From: a virus
Reading direction: 5' to 3' (one strand)
Virus record (IMG/VR): IMGVR_UViG_3300042453_003699
Coordinates: 1 to 64,000 of that record
DNA: 64,000 bases
Part shown: one piece after another, positions 1-8,493 of the stretch
How the letters are laid out: each line of letters begins with the position of its first letter
How positions within the stretch are numbered: the first letter of the stretch is position 1
Made by a program: the position numbers and the translations under genes
Notes under the pieces: generated by a model
What the model was told of the DNA's origin: nothing
The model's input: the letters and a program-made list of their open reading frames with translations, nothing else
Databases searched by the model: none

Positions 1-70
1 GCTCCGTGAGAAGTTCTTCGGACACACGGTTTTCCTTACATCCGTATGTCCGAAGAACTTCTCACGGAGC
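1..70. repeat. Near-perfect inverted repeat over the methyltransferase start
   Basis: Positions 1-29 are the reverse complement of 42-70, with 28 of 29 positions pairing and a 12-base pyrimidine-rich loop at 30-41. The right arm contains the ATG (46) and first eight codons of the next gene. In RNA this would be a very stable hairpin hiding the start codon. No Shine-Dalgarno site is visible before the ATG. It could be a regulatory hairpin, a telomere-like palindrome, or a fold-back artefact if the window begins at a contig end; the sequence alone does not decide. Confidence 0.85.
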
Positions 71-1428
71 GGATTCAACGATTTAGAAATTGTGTCATTC
101 AGCCCAATGGGAAGACTCTTCAATACAAGACCCAAGGTCTTGATATTTGCAAAAACTTCATGCCTCACATTTACGAAGCCCGCGTCGGTAAAAATCAAAG
201 CCCAGTAGTTCAATGGGGTGATGACATTAAGTTGAGGAACTTGATCCTAAACCGATTCAAGTATGCCCCCGATGTATCCGTTGCGAATATGCGTCGTGGT
301 GTAGATTTGAACTTCAAAACAGTGGCTAACTTTAAGCCTTCCGTTTCCAAGTGGATCTGCGAAAACTATGGGAATGGGGGTACGGTTTACCTGCCCGACG
401 CAGGGTTCGGGGGTAAACTTCTCGGAGCTTTGGTTTCGGATGTAAGTGGCGTGATCTGTTTGGACCCTTTGGACAAAACCATTGAAGGGTCCAAAGCGTT
501 GGCGCAACGAGTGGACCCGAACAAACCTTGCCGTTTTGTTATGGACTGCGCGGAGGATTTTATCCCAAAAGATTTGATAGGGGGAGTGGATCTTGTTCTT
601 TCCTGCCCGCCTTACTTCGACAAAGAAATCTATTCAGAAGATGAAAGCCAAAGCATAAAGCGATACACGACTTACGCGGAATGGGTGGAGAGATTCTTGG
701 CTAAGTCGATTGATAACTTTCATCATCTGCTTTCAGAAGATGGTGTGTACGCGGTCGTAATCGGAGATGAGTACCTTGACGATCTGATGAGGTGTGTCCA
801 AGGTAAATTCTACCTGTCTGACCGTTATTATGTGCCCTTGGGTAGCGTGTTCCACAAAAAGGACGGTAAGCATCTGTTCACCTACGAGTCCTTGTTGATT
901 TTTAAGAAAGGATCTCACGCTGGGGTGAGCCTTACCAAGATGGAGGGTTTGGTTCCACCCGCACCCCGTGCCAAAAAGACCGTAAAACGGAGTCAGGTTC
1001 GTAAACAAATTCAAAAAGTTGACGGTTTGTTGTGTATTCAGGCACTTCAGGCTATCGCCTCGCAGGGGTTACCGACCACTCGCGATGCGGTTAAAAGTAG
1101 AGTGGATTTGTTTCCGTTTAGTACATCGAGTGTTGAGAAGCATTTTGGTAGCTGGGGTAATTTCCAGAAGATCGCAGCCGTTGAGTCAGAGTACAAATCC
1201 AATTCGGATAGGCAAAAAGTCATCGACTACAGGCTGATGTGTCAAAAGCACGGCAGGGTGCTATCTTTTCATGAACTTGAGAAAGAAGAGAAAGTTCCCG
1301 CCAGTAGGTACAAGCGTATGTTCAATGCGGGAAAATCCTATAGCCATCTCAAGGACCAGCTAGAACAAGTTATTCTGGCGGACGATGGTATCTTCGAGAA
1401 GTGGTTGGAACAAAACTTCCCTAAGTGA
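46..1428 (+). CDS. DNA methyltransferase with C-terminal HNH-repeat-like DNA-binding region
   Basis: 460 aa, SAM-dependent DNA base methyltransferase of the amino (N4-cytosine/N6-adenine) type. A motif-I-like stretch LPDAGFGG followed by an acidic LDP segment (about residues 114-146) and the catalytic SCPPYF motif (about residue 190) are visible. The last 130 residues hold two segments resembling the repeat found beside homing endonucleases (one containing HFGSWGNFQ), which probably bind DNA. An in-frame stop at positions 7-9 fixes the start at or after 46. Likely role: modifying phage DNA against restriction. Target sequence unknown. Confidence 0.8.
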   Translation: MSEELLTERIQRFRNCVIQPNGKTLQYKTQGLDICKNFMPHIYEARVGKNQSPVVQWGDDIKLRNLILNRFKYAPDVSVANMRRGVDLNFKTVANFKPSVSKWICENYGNGGTVYLPDAGFGGKLLGALVSDVSGVICLDPLDKTIEGSKALAQRVDPNKPCRFVMDCAEDFIPKDLIGGVDLVLSCPPYFDKEIYSEDESQSIKRYTTYAEWVERFLAKSIDNFHHLLSEDGVYAVVIGDEYLDDLMRCVQGKFYLSDRYYVPLGSVFHKKDGKHLFTYESLLIFKKGSHAGVSLTKMEGLVPPAPRAKKTVKRSQVRKQIQKVDGLLCIQALQAIASQGLPTTRDAVKSRVDLFPFSTSSVEKHFGSWGNFQKIAAVESEYKSNSDRQKVIDYRLMCQKHGRVLSFHELEKEEKVPASRYKRMFNAGKSYSHLKDQLEQVILADDGIFEKWLEQNFPK

Positions 1429-1431
1429 ATC

Positions 1432-1833
1432 TTACTTAGTCTTATTGAGTAGCTTTTGAGCAAGAGCGGGGTGGTTGGAGTAGAATGACTCATTCCTCAG
1501 AGCGGATGCCACACAACCACAGCTTTTTGATTTACCTGATAGTAGCTTGCTCGAACGGATCTTTCTTTCGTTTCCGCAGAAGCATCTACAAAGCCATAGG
1601 TAATTACCGTAGTCGTCCTTGCCGAACGGCTCAATAGCTTCAAGAAACCCAAACTTTGTTCCTACTTTGATCTTTGATCTTTCCTGAAGACGCTTGATTT
1701 TCAGACAACCGCAAGACTTCGCCTTGTAGAATTTGTCTTTGGTTGTTTTGATGGTTTGACCACACTCACACCGACAAACGATGGAATCGCCGTGCTTTTT
1801 GACTATGGTTAGTAGACCGTTTTTGGTTTTCAT
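1432..1833 (-). CDS. Protein with two CxC/SCGC zinc-ribbon repeats
   Basis: 133 aa. Two similar units are visible, each with a CxCxCG-type element followed about 20 residues later by KSCGC: CRCECG...KSCGC and CRCFCG...KSCGC. Such four-cysteine units are common in phage proteins as small zinc-bound DNA-binding modules, often near mobile nucleases, but no nuclease motif is present here. The start codon overlaps the stop of the upstream oxygenase gene (ATGA), so the two are probably co-translated. Function beyond nucleic-acid binding is not recognised. Confidence 0.7.
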   Translation of the reverse strand: MKTKNGLLTIVKKHGDSIVCRCECGQTIKTTKDKFYKAKSCGCLKIKRLQERSKIKVGTKFGFLEAIEPFGKDDYGNYLWLCRCFCGNERKIRSSKLLSGKSKSCGCVASALRNESFYSNHPALAQKLLNKTK

Positions 1834-2438
1834 GTAGGGTCTGACCTACGACCTCCAAATCGACACAGCGCAGAATACCGAACGGAAGAAACCTCCGTTA
1901 CCGCGTGCTTAAAAAACGGAGGGTCGTTGAGAATCACAACCAGTCTTCCGTAAACAGGCTCAACCTCTCCACAGAGCACCTCGTTTCTTGTGAACCGAAG
2001 TAAGCCCCCATGTTCCGGCTTCCATTCTTTGTTCAGGCATAGAGCCAGATTCAATTCCGCAGGGGCGGACTGTAAATCATTATGTGGAGCCAATCCCTGA
2101 CCCTTGTAGTATTTGACTAGGGACGGTTCCATCAGAAAAGGTCCACGCTTAGAGGTGTAGTGCCTTAAAAGAGGGGACTCATGTACCATCCCCCAGAATT
2201 GGTACACCTCCCTTGGGGCTTCCTTTATGGTTTCAAAAGCGATGCAGTTGGGTACGGATTCTGCGTTACCGTCAGGTCCGTAAAGACCGTCCGTGTCAGC
2301 TCGGGCAGAATCGAAGTCCAATTCGGTCATCAACCTGTACAGATTGTCAACCTGAGCAAACCCATTCAGATCGACATAATCAAACCCTTTTCCATACAGT
2401 TGCTCAAGATCAACTGGTCGAATCGTTTCGATGTCCAT
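1830..2438 (-). CDS. 2-oxoglutarate/Fe(II)-dependent oxygenase (prolyl-hydroxylase-like)
   Basis: About 202 aa. The iron-binding HxD is in APHNDLQ, the distal histidine in FFKHAVTEV, and the 2-oxoglutarate-binding arginine in SVRYSAL, the usual order for the P4H-type double-stranded beta-helix. A longer reading begins at 2474, but the ATG at 2438 is preceded by AAAAGGA at good spacing and is preferred. Substrate unknown: these enzymes hydroxylate proteins, nucleobases or small molecules. It is the most divergent of three such enzymes in the window (others at 48384 and 49695). Confidence 0.8.
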   Translation of the reverse strand: MDIETIRPVDLEQLYGKGFDYVDLNGFAQVDNLYRLMTELDFDSARADTDGLYGPDGNAESVPNCIAFETIKEAPREVYQFWGMVHESPLLRHYTSKRGPFLMEPSLVKYYKGQGLAPHNDLQSAPAELNLALCLNKEWKPEHGGLLRFTRNEVLCGEVEPVYGRLVVILNDPPFFKHAVTEVSSVRYSALCRFGGRRSDPT

Positions 2439-2485
2439 AATGTCCTTTTCTATGTAGTTTTGGAGTCCCCTCACCGTTTGTACTC

Positions 2486-2497
2486 TAATATAGAAGT
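2486..2497 (+). promoter_or_regulatory. -10-like hexamer just before an ATG
   Basis: TAATAT at 2486-2491 is followed by six bases and then the ATG at 2498, with no Shine-Dalgarno site and no clear -35. The geometry matches the leaderless-type starts seen elsewhere in the window. Confidence 0.35.
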
Positions 2498-2842
2498 ATG
2501 AGTGAGCGTGCGATGGAATCAGAGCAAAATAGTGTCACCGAGTTGATGGAAGATATTAAGGGTGCTGAATGGCGACCCCTTCTTCTTTTCAAACCGATGG
2601 TCATTAGAGAGCTTTACGAGACTGTCGTTGGCTTGAAGAAAGAGCTGTCAGTTATTAAAGAGCCTGTTTTGCTCAAAGATCTGGCGCTCTTAGATTTGCA
2701 TATAACCAAGGCACATCTGAGCAAAAACAGGAATCAAGCTGAATTCGTAGCGCATATAACGAATGCCCTGATGGATGTAGGCTCGATCTTGGAATGGCTT
2801 TATAGAAACAAGAATTTGAGAAAATCTCAAAAGGGGGATTAA
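2498..2842 (+). CDS. Hypothetical helical protein
   Basis: 114 aa, not recognised. Composition predicts mostly helices (ELYETVVGLKKELS, ALLDLHITKAHLSKN), with no membrane segment or cysteine motif. It lies one base before the highly translated 90-aa gene at 2844, so they likely share a transcript, although that gene has its own strong ribosome site. The divergent oxygenase gene starts 59 bp upstream. Confidence 0.65.
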   Translation: MSERAMESEQNSVTELMEDIKGAEWRPLLLFKPMVIRELYETVVGLKKELSVIKEPVLLKDLALLDLHITKAHLSKNRNQAEFVAHITNALMDVGSILEWLYRNKNLRKSQKGD

Positions 2843-2843
2843 A

Positions 2844-3116
2844 ATGGCAAAGCGTATCACTCATTCTGGCGAAGTAACTTCCGCTCTTGGCGGATTCAAA
2901 GTTGGAGCTTTCACTAGCTCCGTTTACCTCGGCGACATCGGTCGTCGTAACGGACTCGGCGGAGGCGGATCAATCTACAGCCTCGGTCAAGATCAGTACC
3001 TCGCTTCGGGCGAATCCGTTGACCTCGTGGCTACTGGGGATGTTCTTCTCTCAATCGAGAAGGGTCTCATCAAGAAGCTCGCAGACATCGGTCTTCTCGA
3101 AGTCGAAGATGTATAA
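2844..3116 (+). CDS. Small glycine-rich protein, paralogue of the 57060-57335 product
   Basis: 90 aa, function unknown. It aligns end to end with the 91-aa protein at 57060-57335, sharing YLGDIGRR, a Y-LGQD-YL element and a C-terminal helix (LADIGLLEV / FSDLGVVSI). It has a strong ribosome site (AGGGGG), CGT/CGC-biased arginine codons and its own terminator, which together suggest high expression, for example a capsid decoration or other abundant virion protein. That role is inference. Confidence 0.75.
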   Translation: MAKRITHSGEVTSALGGFKVGAFTSSVYLGDIGRRNGLGGGGSIYSLGQDQYLASGESVDLVATGDVLLSIEKGLIKKLADIGLLEVEDV

Positions 3117-3130
3117 AAATTGATTAGGAC

Positions 3131-3158
3131 GGGCTACCCGAAAGGGTAGCCCTACTTT
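3131..3158 (+). terminator. Rho-independent terminator
   Basis: Perfect 9-bp stem GGGCTACCC / GGGTAGCCC with a GAAA tetraloop, then TACTTTAA. It directly follows the 90-aa gene and precedes the next start at 3160. The U-tract is short. Confidence 0.85.
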
Positions 3159-3159
3159 A

Positions 3160-3408
3160 ATGGATCAAACACGCGAACACAGAACATCTGACCTGTATTT
3201 TGGGGCTTACCTAATGACAGCCGGATGCACGCTTAAAAGGACTGAGCGTGTGTCTAACAGGGTTTTTTTCATCTTTGATTATTCTCCCATGCTCGAAGAC
3301 TTGAAACTTCAGTATTTCAATGGAGAGGCGAAGGTAAAGGCGCAAGCCTATGCCGCTCAAATCAAGAATCTAAAAAGCCTTACCCATCAGACTTTGAACG
3401 CGTCGTGA
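3160..3408 (+). CDS. DUF5659-like protein
   Basis: 82 aa. The layout TSDLYFGAYLMTAG, then VFFIFD, then YFNGEAKVKAQAYAAQIKNL resembles the small DUF5659 family, which is common in phages and bacteria and has no settled function. The ATG lies right after the terminator hairpin with no clear Shine-Dalgarno site. The family match is from memory of its pattern. Confidence 0.6.
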   Translation: MDQTREHRTSDLYFGAYLMTAGCTLKRTERVSNRVFFIFDYSPMLEDLKLQYFNGEAKVKAQAYAAQIKNLKSLTHQTLNAS

Positions 3409-3449
3409 TCCTTAAAAAACTAATTATTTAGTTCCAGTAGGGGATGCAA

Positions 3450-4361
3450 ATGAGTTTTTTACTAGGTTCCAACGCTGATTTTCTTTTTCCGGTGTCCGCT
3501 CCGGTATCTGTTTCTTCGGTTTCGGTTCTTACTGTACAGGATGTTTCCCCTGCTACCGTGAAGAGCGGAAACAAGGAGCCTTTTACAAACCTCGCCGGAA
3601 CGGGTTTGCAAATTGAAGTTCCAACGGCAGACGCAAGTCTCTTCTACTCAAGGCTTCTGGCTTTAACTCAAAAGCTCGACCTCGACACAGGTATCTTGGA
3701 CGACGACTATGAATCCATCGTGTCGGTTCCAAGTAGAGCCCTGTCAGACAGTTTTAACATTCTACTTCAAAAGCTAGATGACGATGGTGGCGTAACAGAC
3801 GACGACTACCACTCTAGCTTGTCCTATTCGACTAGCGGGTATTTCAGTGTCCAGTTTAACGCTCTCATGGACAAACTGGATGATGATTCCCACATCTCAG
3901 CAACGGATTACTCGTCCCTGAAGATCGAAGAAAAACAAACCATTTCTGTCGCCTTTAATCAGAATCTTGTCCTAGCGAGCGAGATCGCGGCTGTCATCTC
4001 TCATGCCGTGGGTGCTTCTGGGAACTTGGAAGTCACTTCTAAGAATGGATTCGTTGTAATGAACTCCGCCATCTCTGGGTCAGACGCTTACATCGGTATC
4101 AAAAGCAATAACGCGTCTCTGGGACTCAGCGTCTCAGATATTTACGGAACAGACCATCAGCTCATACCCATTTCAGCCGACATCAGCGTTGTGATGGCTT
4201 CACCAAAACTCGCCGCTGTTAGTGTCAGCTTAGACCGAAATCTTTTCTCCATTAACAAGCCCTACTTCATCGTGATGAATGATGGGGGTTCTCAACAGGT
4301 AGAGCGAATAACTATCGTCCGTCAAACTTTAGGCAGTGTTAATTTTGTGGCAGGGCTATGA
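3450..4361 (+). CDS. Virion-type protein with acidic KLDxDxG repeats
   Basis: 303 aa. Three consecutive units at about residues 65-150 share KLD-D-G-h-DDDY: LDLDTGILDDDY, LDDDGGVTDDDY and LDDDSHISATDY. Similar repeats are known in phage head and tail proteins. A later segment (SEIAAVISHAVGASGN...KNGFVVMNS) resembles a small alpha/beta module also present in the 30419 and 57862 products. The ATG at 3450 is chosen over 3444 because AGGGG lies six bases before it. It overlaps the next gene by four bases. Likely structural; exact part unknown. Confidence 0.65.
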   Translation: MSFLLGSNADFLFPVSAPVSVSSVSVLTVQDVSPATVKSGNKEPFTNLAGTGLQIEVPTADASLFYSRLLALTQKLDLDTGILDDDYESIVSVPSRALSDSFNILLQKLDDDGGVTDDDYHSSLSYSTSGYFSVQFNALMDKLDDDSHISATDYSSLKIEEKQTISVAFNQNLVLASEIAAVISHAVGASGNLEVTSKNGFVVMNSAISGSDAYIGIKSNNASLGLSVSDIYGTDHQLIPISADISVVMASPKLAAVSVSLDRNLFSINKPYFIVMNDGGSQQVERITIVRQTLGSVNFVAGL

Positions 4362-5590
4362 TTGCGATTGAGAGAGGTCAACAACTTACAAGCAGTGATC
4401 TTCAGGTGTATGTACGCGACAACGCGAGCAACCTAGTTGATCCTTTCTCTATTACCTATGCCATTTATGACCGCACGGGGGCAAAGCCTGTTCTTGTTGG
4501 AAACAAGCTAGATCAGCAACCCGCTCGTGAGTCGGTCGGTTTTTACTGGGCAAACATTCGGATAGAAGAAGCTGACAATCTCGGAGAGTACGAGATTGAG
4601 TGGACGATCAAACTTACGGAAGACTCCGTAAAGGAGTGCGTCCGGCAGAGGTTTTCAATCGTAAGGAAGAGCGACCCCCTTCAAATGCTTTCTAGCACGG
4701 GCGGGGTCGCCTACTACCCTGGTCAATTCCTCGGACCCCAAGAACTCTACATTCAGGTCTTGAACGAACGAAACAACCCTTTCGACCCAAGCGAGATCAC
4801 TTACGCGATTTTTGATCGAACCACAGGTCTCGACATTCTGGTTGGGAGCCCCGCGCAGTCTCCGGTAAGGACTGGTTGCGGTAAGTACCATGCCAATTTC
4901 CAGATCCCAAAGAGCGCAAACCAAGGGGATTGGATCATCAGGTGGAACTTCAAAGACGAGTCCACTGACAGCGAAAGAAATGTCATTCAGGAGTTCGCCG
5001 TCGTTCACCCATCTACAGTCGTGTCTAGTCCCTATAAAGAAAGGGAGCGGGACTTACTTAGAAGGCTCAGATTCCTTCTTCGCGACAACAACCCTGACCG
5101 TAACTACAAGTTCGTACCGCCCGAAAGCGAGCGGGTTATTCAGAACTTCACTGAAACTTTTGGCTTTGTCTGGACCGACGAGGAGCTGTACGAGTACCTT
5201 CTACTGGCGGTAGACGCGGTAAACAACTACCCGCCTATCGAGGAGCACTCTCTAGTGAGCGCCCCTTCACACCTGTCGGCTTTGGTTGTGTTGAAAGCCG
5301 CCTCCTATGCCCTGTCCGCTCTAGCGATCAACTGGGTTCATGACGAGTTTGACTATTCGATTGGGGGCGTATCTCTTAACATTGATAAGTCGTCCAAGTA
5401 TCAGGGGATGTCCGAAAAGTTTGACCAAGAATATCAGACACAGCTTGAGCGGTATAAGGATTTCGGGGTCAAAGTCATTCTCGGAATCCAACAACCTCGG
5501 TACGGTATTGGTATCGCTTCTGCGTTGGGTCCGTACAGCGGTCGTGGTGTTCAGAACCGTAGAAATTTCATCGGAAGTTATCGACTATAA
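4358..5590 (+). CDS. Virion protein with two Ig/BppU-like domains
   Basis: 410 aa. Residues 1-105 and 118-225 are repeats of one beta-rich domain, each with ITYAI(Y/F)DRT near the start, a G-Y-A-N(I/F) strand and a terminal FSIV/FAVV strand, like domains in phage baseplate-upper and neck proteins. The C-terminal half is helical (RERDLLRRLRFLLRD onward) and ends in a basic arginine-rich tail. Start overlaps the previous stop. Its position suggests a neck, tail or baseplate component. Confidence 0.65.
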   Translation: MIAIERGQQLTSSDLQVYVRDNASNLVDPFSITYAIYDRTGAKPVLVGNKLDQQPARESVGFYWANIRIEEADNLGEYEIEWTIKLTEDSVKECVRQRFSIVRKSDPLQMLSSTGGVAYYPGQFLGPQELYIQVLNERNNPFDPSEITYAIFDRTTGLDILVGSPAQSPVRTGCGKYHANFQIPKSANQGDWIIRWNFKDESTDSERNVIQEFAVVHPSTVVSSPYKERERDLLRRLRFLLRDNNPDRNYKFVPPESERVIQNFTETFGFVWTDEELYEYLLLAVDAVNNYPPIEEHSLVSAPSHLSALVVLKAASYALSALAINWVHDEFDYSIGGVSLNIDKSSKYQGMSEKFDQEYQTQLERYKDFGVKVILGIQQPRYGIGIASALGPYSGRGVQNRRNFIGSYRL

Positions 5591-5596
5591 TTCAAT

Positions 5597-5653
5597 AATC
5601 TCCGCTTGTTAAGGAACCAGTTACCTATAATCTAGGGTCTAGTAACGGAGATT
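5597..5653 (+). promoter_or_regulatory. Promoter nested inside an inverted repeat that masks a Shine-Dalgarno site
   Basis: AATCTCCG (5597-5604) pairs with CGGAGATT (5646-5653), and the right arm contains the Shine-Dalgarno CGGAG for the ATG at 5660. A -10-like CCTATAAT (TATAAT 5626-5631) lies between the arms, so a transcript starting there would lack the left arm. Confidence 0.5.
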
Positions 5654-5659
5654 GTTTTT

Positions 5660-6130
5660 ATGTCATTTTCACAGGTTCTCTCTACTCTCAAAGCTCAAGC
5701 TAAGGCGGTAGGAGTATCGGAAGAATCATTTTTTCTGCAACAGCTCCACAAGGTCTCTGCGGGTGGTGATCCTACCCTTCTTCAGAACCTCGTGAATTAC
5801 GCTAACTCGATTGGCGATGTTACCACAGCCGCAGTCATGCAGGATCTATTGAACGGCTGTAAGCGAGTCGGTCAAACAGTGTCAGACATCGCTAGTGGAT
5901 ACATCACAGTAACGGGGTCTGACTCCGTAGTTGTCCCCATCGGATTTTTGGTTGACGAGTTTTATGTGACGCTCGTTTCTCCAACTGACCCTGATTTCAT
6001 TACTTGTTCCCCGAGCGGTGGCGACACCGCAAGCGGATCTCTTTCTGTCCACAGTAGTAGTGCTCATAATCTCGTGATTACTTGGACAGTAGCAGGAACT
6101 CGAACAATTAAATGGCTGGCAAAAAAGTAA
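5660..6130 (+). CDS. Small virion-type protein
   Basis: 156 aa, not recognised at family level. The N-terminal 80 residues are helical (VLSTLKAQAKAVGVSEESFF). The remainder is beta-rich and serine/threonine-rich (SGYITVTGSDSVVVPIGFL, ending TWTVAGTRTIKWLAKK), as in small decoration or fibre-tip proteins. A local promoter-like TATAAT and CGGAG ribosome site precede it. It lies between virion genes and the glycosyltransferase cassette. Confidence 0.6.
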   Translation: MSFSQVLSTLKAQAKAVGVSEESFFLQQLHKVSAGGDPTLLQNLVNYANSIGDVTTAAVMQDLLNGCKRVGQTVSDIASGYITVTGSDSVVVPIGFLVDEFYVTLVSPTDPDFITCSPSGGDTASGSLSVHSSSAHNLVITWTVAGTRTIKWLAKK

Positions 6131-6145
6131 CCAGTGTGAGGGAAG

Positions 6146-7447
6146 ATGTACCGGACCGCCGTTTTTACAGGGAGTCGCATCAACGCGATTCTCAACTTTG
6201 AACCTTTAGACAGGGACTTCGTTCTTGTCCCTCCAGAGCTGTCTGATTTTTCAGACAAAGATTTAATTACAAAGTTCGAGATCAAAGACGGAAACATCCA
6301 GAAAAAAGGAACCGAGGTCAAAAAGCCAAAAGTAGCCTTAGTTTCTGATTGGGGAATCAACTGTGGCATCGCCACCTATTCAAAGTATCTAGCCGATGCC
6401 CTGAAGCCCTTAGTGGGGGAACTTTTGATATTGGCTGAAGAGGCTGAAGGTGCGGTTGAAGAGCCAAATGTGATTAGGTGTTGGAACAGAAAAGGGGACT
6501 ATCTCCGAATCATTGAGGAAGCGGACAAGTTCAACCCAGACTTAATCATCATACAGCATGAGTTCGGATTGTTTCATAAGATTAACTTATGGCAATCGCT
6601 CATGAGTCAGCTTTCACGATGGCGTGTCCTTACCACTTTCCACACGGTGCTAGAGCATCGGGTTCCTAACATCGACGCGAGCCTAGACTATAAGGCAAGA
6701 TGCTTTGCTGAGATGGCTTGCCCAGAGATCGTAGTGCATCAGAAAAAAGCGAGAGATACGCTCAGGGACCGAGGTTACTCAGGTCGGGTGCATTACATCC
6801 CGCATGGTTGTTTTTCCCCAAACAATACTCGAAAACTGAAACCCGATAAGTACGGGATGTACCCCGATCAAACTATTTTCCAATATGGTTTCGGAGGCAG
6901 ACACAAAGGTTGGGAGTTTGCCATAGACACAGTTGAAATCTTGAAAGAGAAGTACCCTGAGATTCTGTATCTCGGGGTTTTCAACTTGCCCGTCGGGGGT
7001 GAAGTTCATGCGAGCAACTACCATCAAGAGCTTGTTGAGCGTGTACGCTCAAAAGGTCTAACCAAGAATGTATCACTCATTTCTGGATTCCAGTCTGAGA
7101 CGATGCTGAGAAACATAATCTCTGGTGTGAAGGTAGGGTTTTTCCCCTATCAGAGTCCCAAGAACTGGTTTAGTTGGGGTGCGTCTGGCGCAGTGCAGTT
7201 GCCCCTTTCGATGGGACTTCCTCTAGTTCTCGGAGATTTTTCTCAGTTTGAGGATTATCGAGGCAGGATACCTTTGGTCAAAACCTCCCAAGAAGCGGCA
7301 CAAGAGATCGACAAGCTATTTTCAGACATCGAGTATTGGAGAAAGAGATCGGAAGGGTCTGTGGCTCTGTCCGAGGAAAGGAGTTGGAGCAAAGTAGCGG
7401 CGTGGTATTTGGAATGCACCCGAAACGATGACTTCGACGCTTTATGA
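6146..7447 (+). CDS. GT-B glycosyltransferase (GT4-like)
   Basis: 433 aa. After a 55-residue N-terminal extension comes a Rossmann start (VALVSDWGINCGIATYSKYLADAL) typical of GT4 acceptor domains, then TTFHTVLEHR, and a donor-site half with QYGFGGRHKGWEFAIDT, ISGFQ and a late GLPLVLGDF segment. It would transfer a sugar from a nucleotide-sugar donor. It overlaps the pyruvyl-transferase-like gene by four bases, so both probably act on the same glycan. Whether the target is a virion protein, phage DNA or host envelope is not visible. Confidence 0.8.
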   Translation: MYRTAVFTGSRINAILNFEPLDRDFVLVPPELSDFSDKDLITKFEIKDGNIQKKGTEVKKPKVALVSDWGINCGIATYSKYLADALKPLVGELLILAEEAEGAVEEPNVIRCWNRKGDYLRIIEEADKFNPDLIIIQHEFGLFHKINLWQSLMSQLSRWRVLTTFHTVLEHRVPNIDASLDYKARCFAEMACPEIVVHQKKARDTLRDRGYSGRVHYIPHGCFSPNNTRKLKPDKYGMYPDQTIFQYGFGGRHKGWEFAIDTVEILKEKYPEILYLGVFNLPVGGEVHASNYHQELVERVRSKGLTKNVSLISGFQSETMLRNIISGVKVGFFPYQSPKNWFSWGASGAVQLPLSMGLPLVLGDFSQFEDYRGRIPLVKTSQEAAQEIDKLFSDIEYWRKRSEGSVALSEERSWSKVAAWYLECTRNDDFDAL

Positions 7448-8442
7448 TCTGTCTTTGCCTAGAGCCTGTCGTAAACCCTAATCTCATGTGTTGTGCGTGT
7501 GGCAACCAGTACAAGCCTCCAAAAAAGACTGGCATTAGGATCAACTTCATCGGTTGGTACGGTATGAAGAATATCGGCGACGATTCGTTCCGCTCTGTTT
7601 TTGAGCAAGCGTTCAATGGGCATGAATTGACCTTTACCCATAAACCTGACCCACTCGCGGAAGTTCACATTCTTGGCGGGGGCGGGGTCGTTGACTTCGG
7701 TTATTTTGACGGATTGGCGGGTTCAAAAAAACCTCTCTATGCGGTTGGGGTAGACATCCCTTTGAATGGTCCGAGGTATGACCTTTTGAAACGCACGCCG
7801 TTCCGAAAGATTCTGGTAAGGTCTAAGGAATACTTTTGGCTTGCTCGCGAACAGGGTCTCAAAAATATCAGCTATATGCCAGACCTAGCGTTTTGGTTCT
7901 CTCCTCCAGAGAGGGCGCTCGCCTCCGGCAAGACGAAACTTGGGGTATCCCTCACAGAGAATTTACTGGAACCTAATCCTCATATCCAAGGGCACATCAG
8001 TCGGGTTCTTCACAGGAAAAAAGACCTTCACGACATCGTGTTCTTGGTCTTCAAACCAGAAGACGAGAGGGTGATTGAAAAGGTAATCAGCCTAAATCCA
8101 TTACCTTGTGAGATCGTGAAACCAGAAACCCCTGAGCAGATGTTGGAGCGCGTGTCTGAACTAGGGCTTATGCTTACGATGCGGTTTCATGGAGCCGTGT
8201 TCGCAAATGTGTGTCGGGTTCCGTTCTTGGGTCTGAGTACGCCAGGGAAGCACTCCGTATTTTGCGAGCAAGAAGATCTACACGACTCTTTCTTAGATTT
8301 CCGTGATGTAAACGAATACAAATTACTCGCCGCGTTAAACAGAATGTCTTCTTTCAAGATGCGAGGAACTCCTCACAAGAATCATGAATTGGTGCGGCGG
8401 GAGCTTGCTCTGATCCGTCACGAGATAGAGCGTCTAGTATAA
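7444..8442 (+). CDS. Polysaccharide pyruvyl transferase family protein
   Basis: 332 aa. Family signatures are the N-terminal GWYGMKNIGDD, the glycine loop HILGGGGVVDFG, and TMRFHGAVFANVCRVPFLGLS toward the end. Relatives such as CsaB and WcaK add ketal pyruvate from phosphoenolpyruvate to sugars. The first 25 residues carry a cysteine cluster (CLC, CCAC) that may bind metal and is not usual for the family. Translationally coupled to the upstream glycosyltransferase. Confidence 0.75.
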   Translation: MICLCLEPVVNPNLMCCACGNQYKPPKKTGIRINFIGWYGMKNIGDDSFRSVFEQAFNGHELTFTHKPDPLAEVHILGGGGVVDFGYFDGLAGSKKPLYAVGVDIPLNGPRYDLLKRTPFRKILVRSKEYFWLAREQGLKNISYMPDLAFWFSPPERALASGKTKLGVSLTENLLEPNPHIQGHISRVLHRKKDLHDIVFLVFKPEDERVIEKVISLNPLPCEIVKPETPEQMLERVSELGLMLTMRFHGAVFANVCRVPFLGLSTPGKHSVFCEQEDLHDSFLDFRDVNEYKLLAALNRMSSFKMRGTPHKNHELVRRELALIRHEIERLV

Positions 8443-8493
8443 TTCGGCGGAAAACTTTTTGATTTCGGCGGAAATCTTGAATACAATTTCCGT
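8443..8493 (+). promoter_or_regulatory. Promoter with two operator-like boxes
   Basis: TTCGGCGGAAA occurs at 8443 and again at 8464, exactly 21 bp (two helical turns) apart. A promoter TTGATT (8459-8464), 17-bp spacer, TACAAT (8482-8487) overlaps the second box, and the ATG follows six bases later. The arrangement suggests repressor control of a leaderless transcript. Confidence 0.6.

Noticed and set aside
1432-1833. Possible HNH homing endonuclease
   Set aside because: Only the cysteine ribbons are present; no HNH, GIY-YIG or LAGLIDADG motif is visible.
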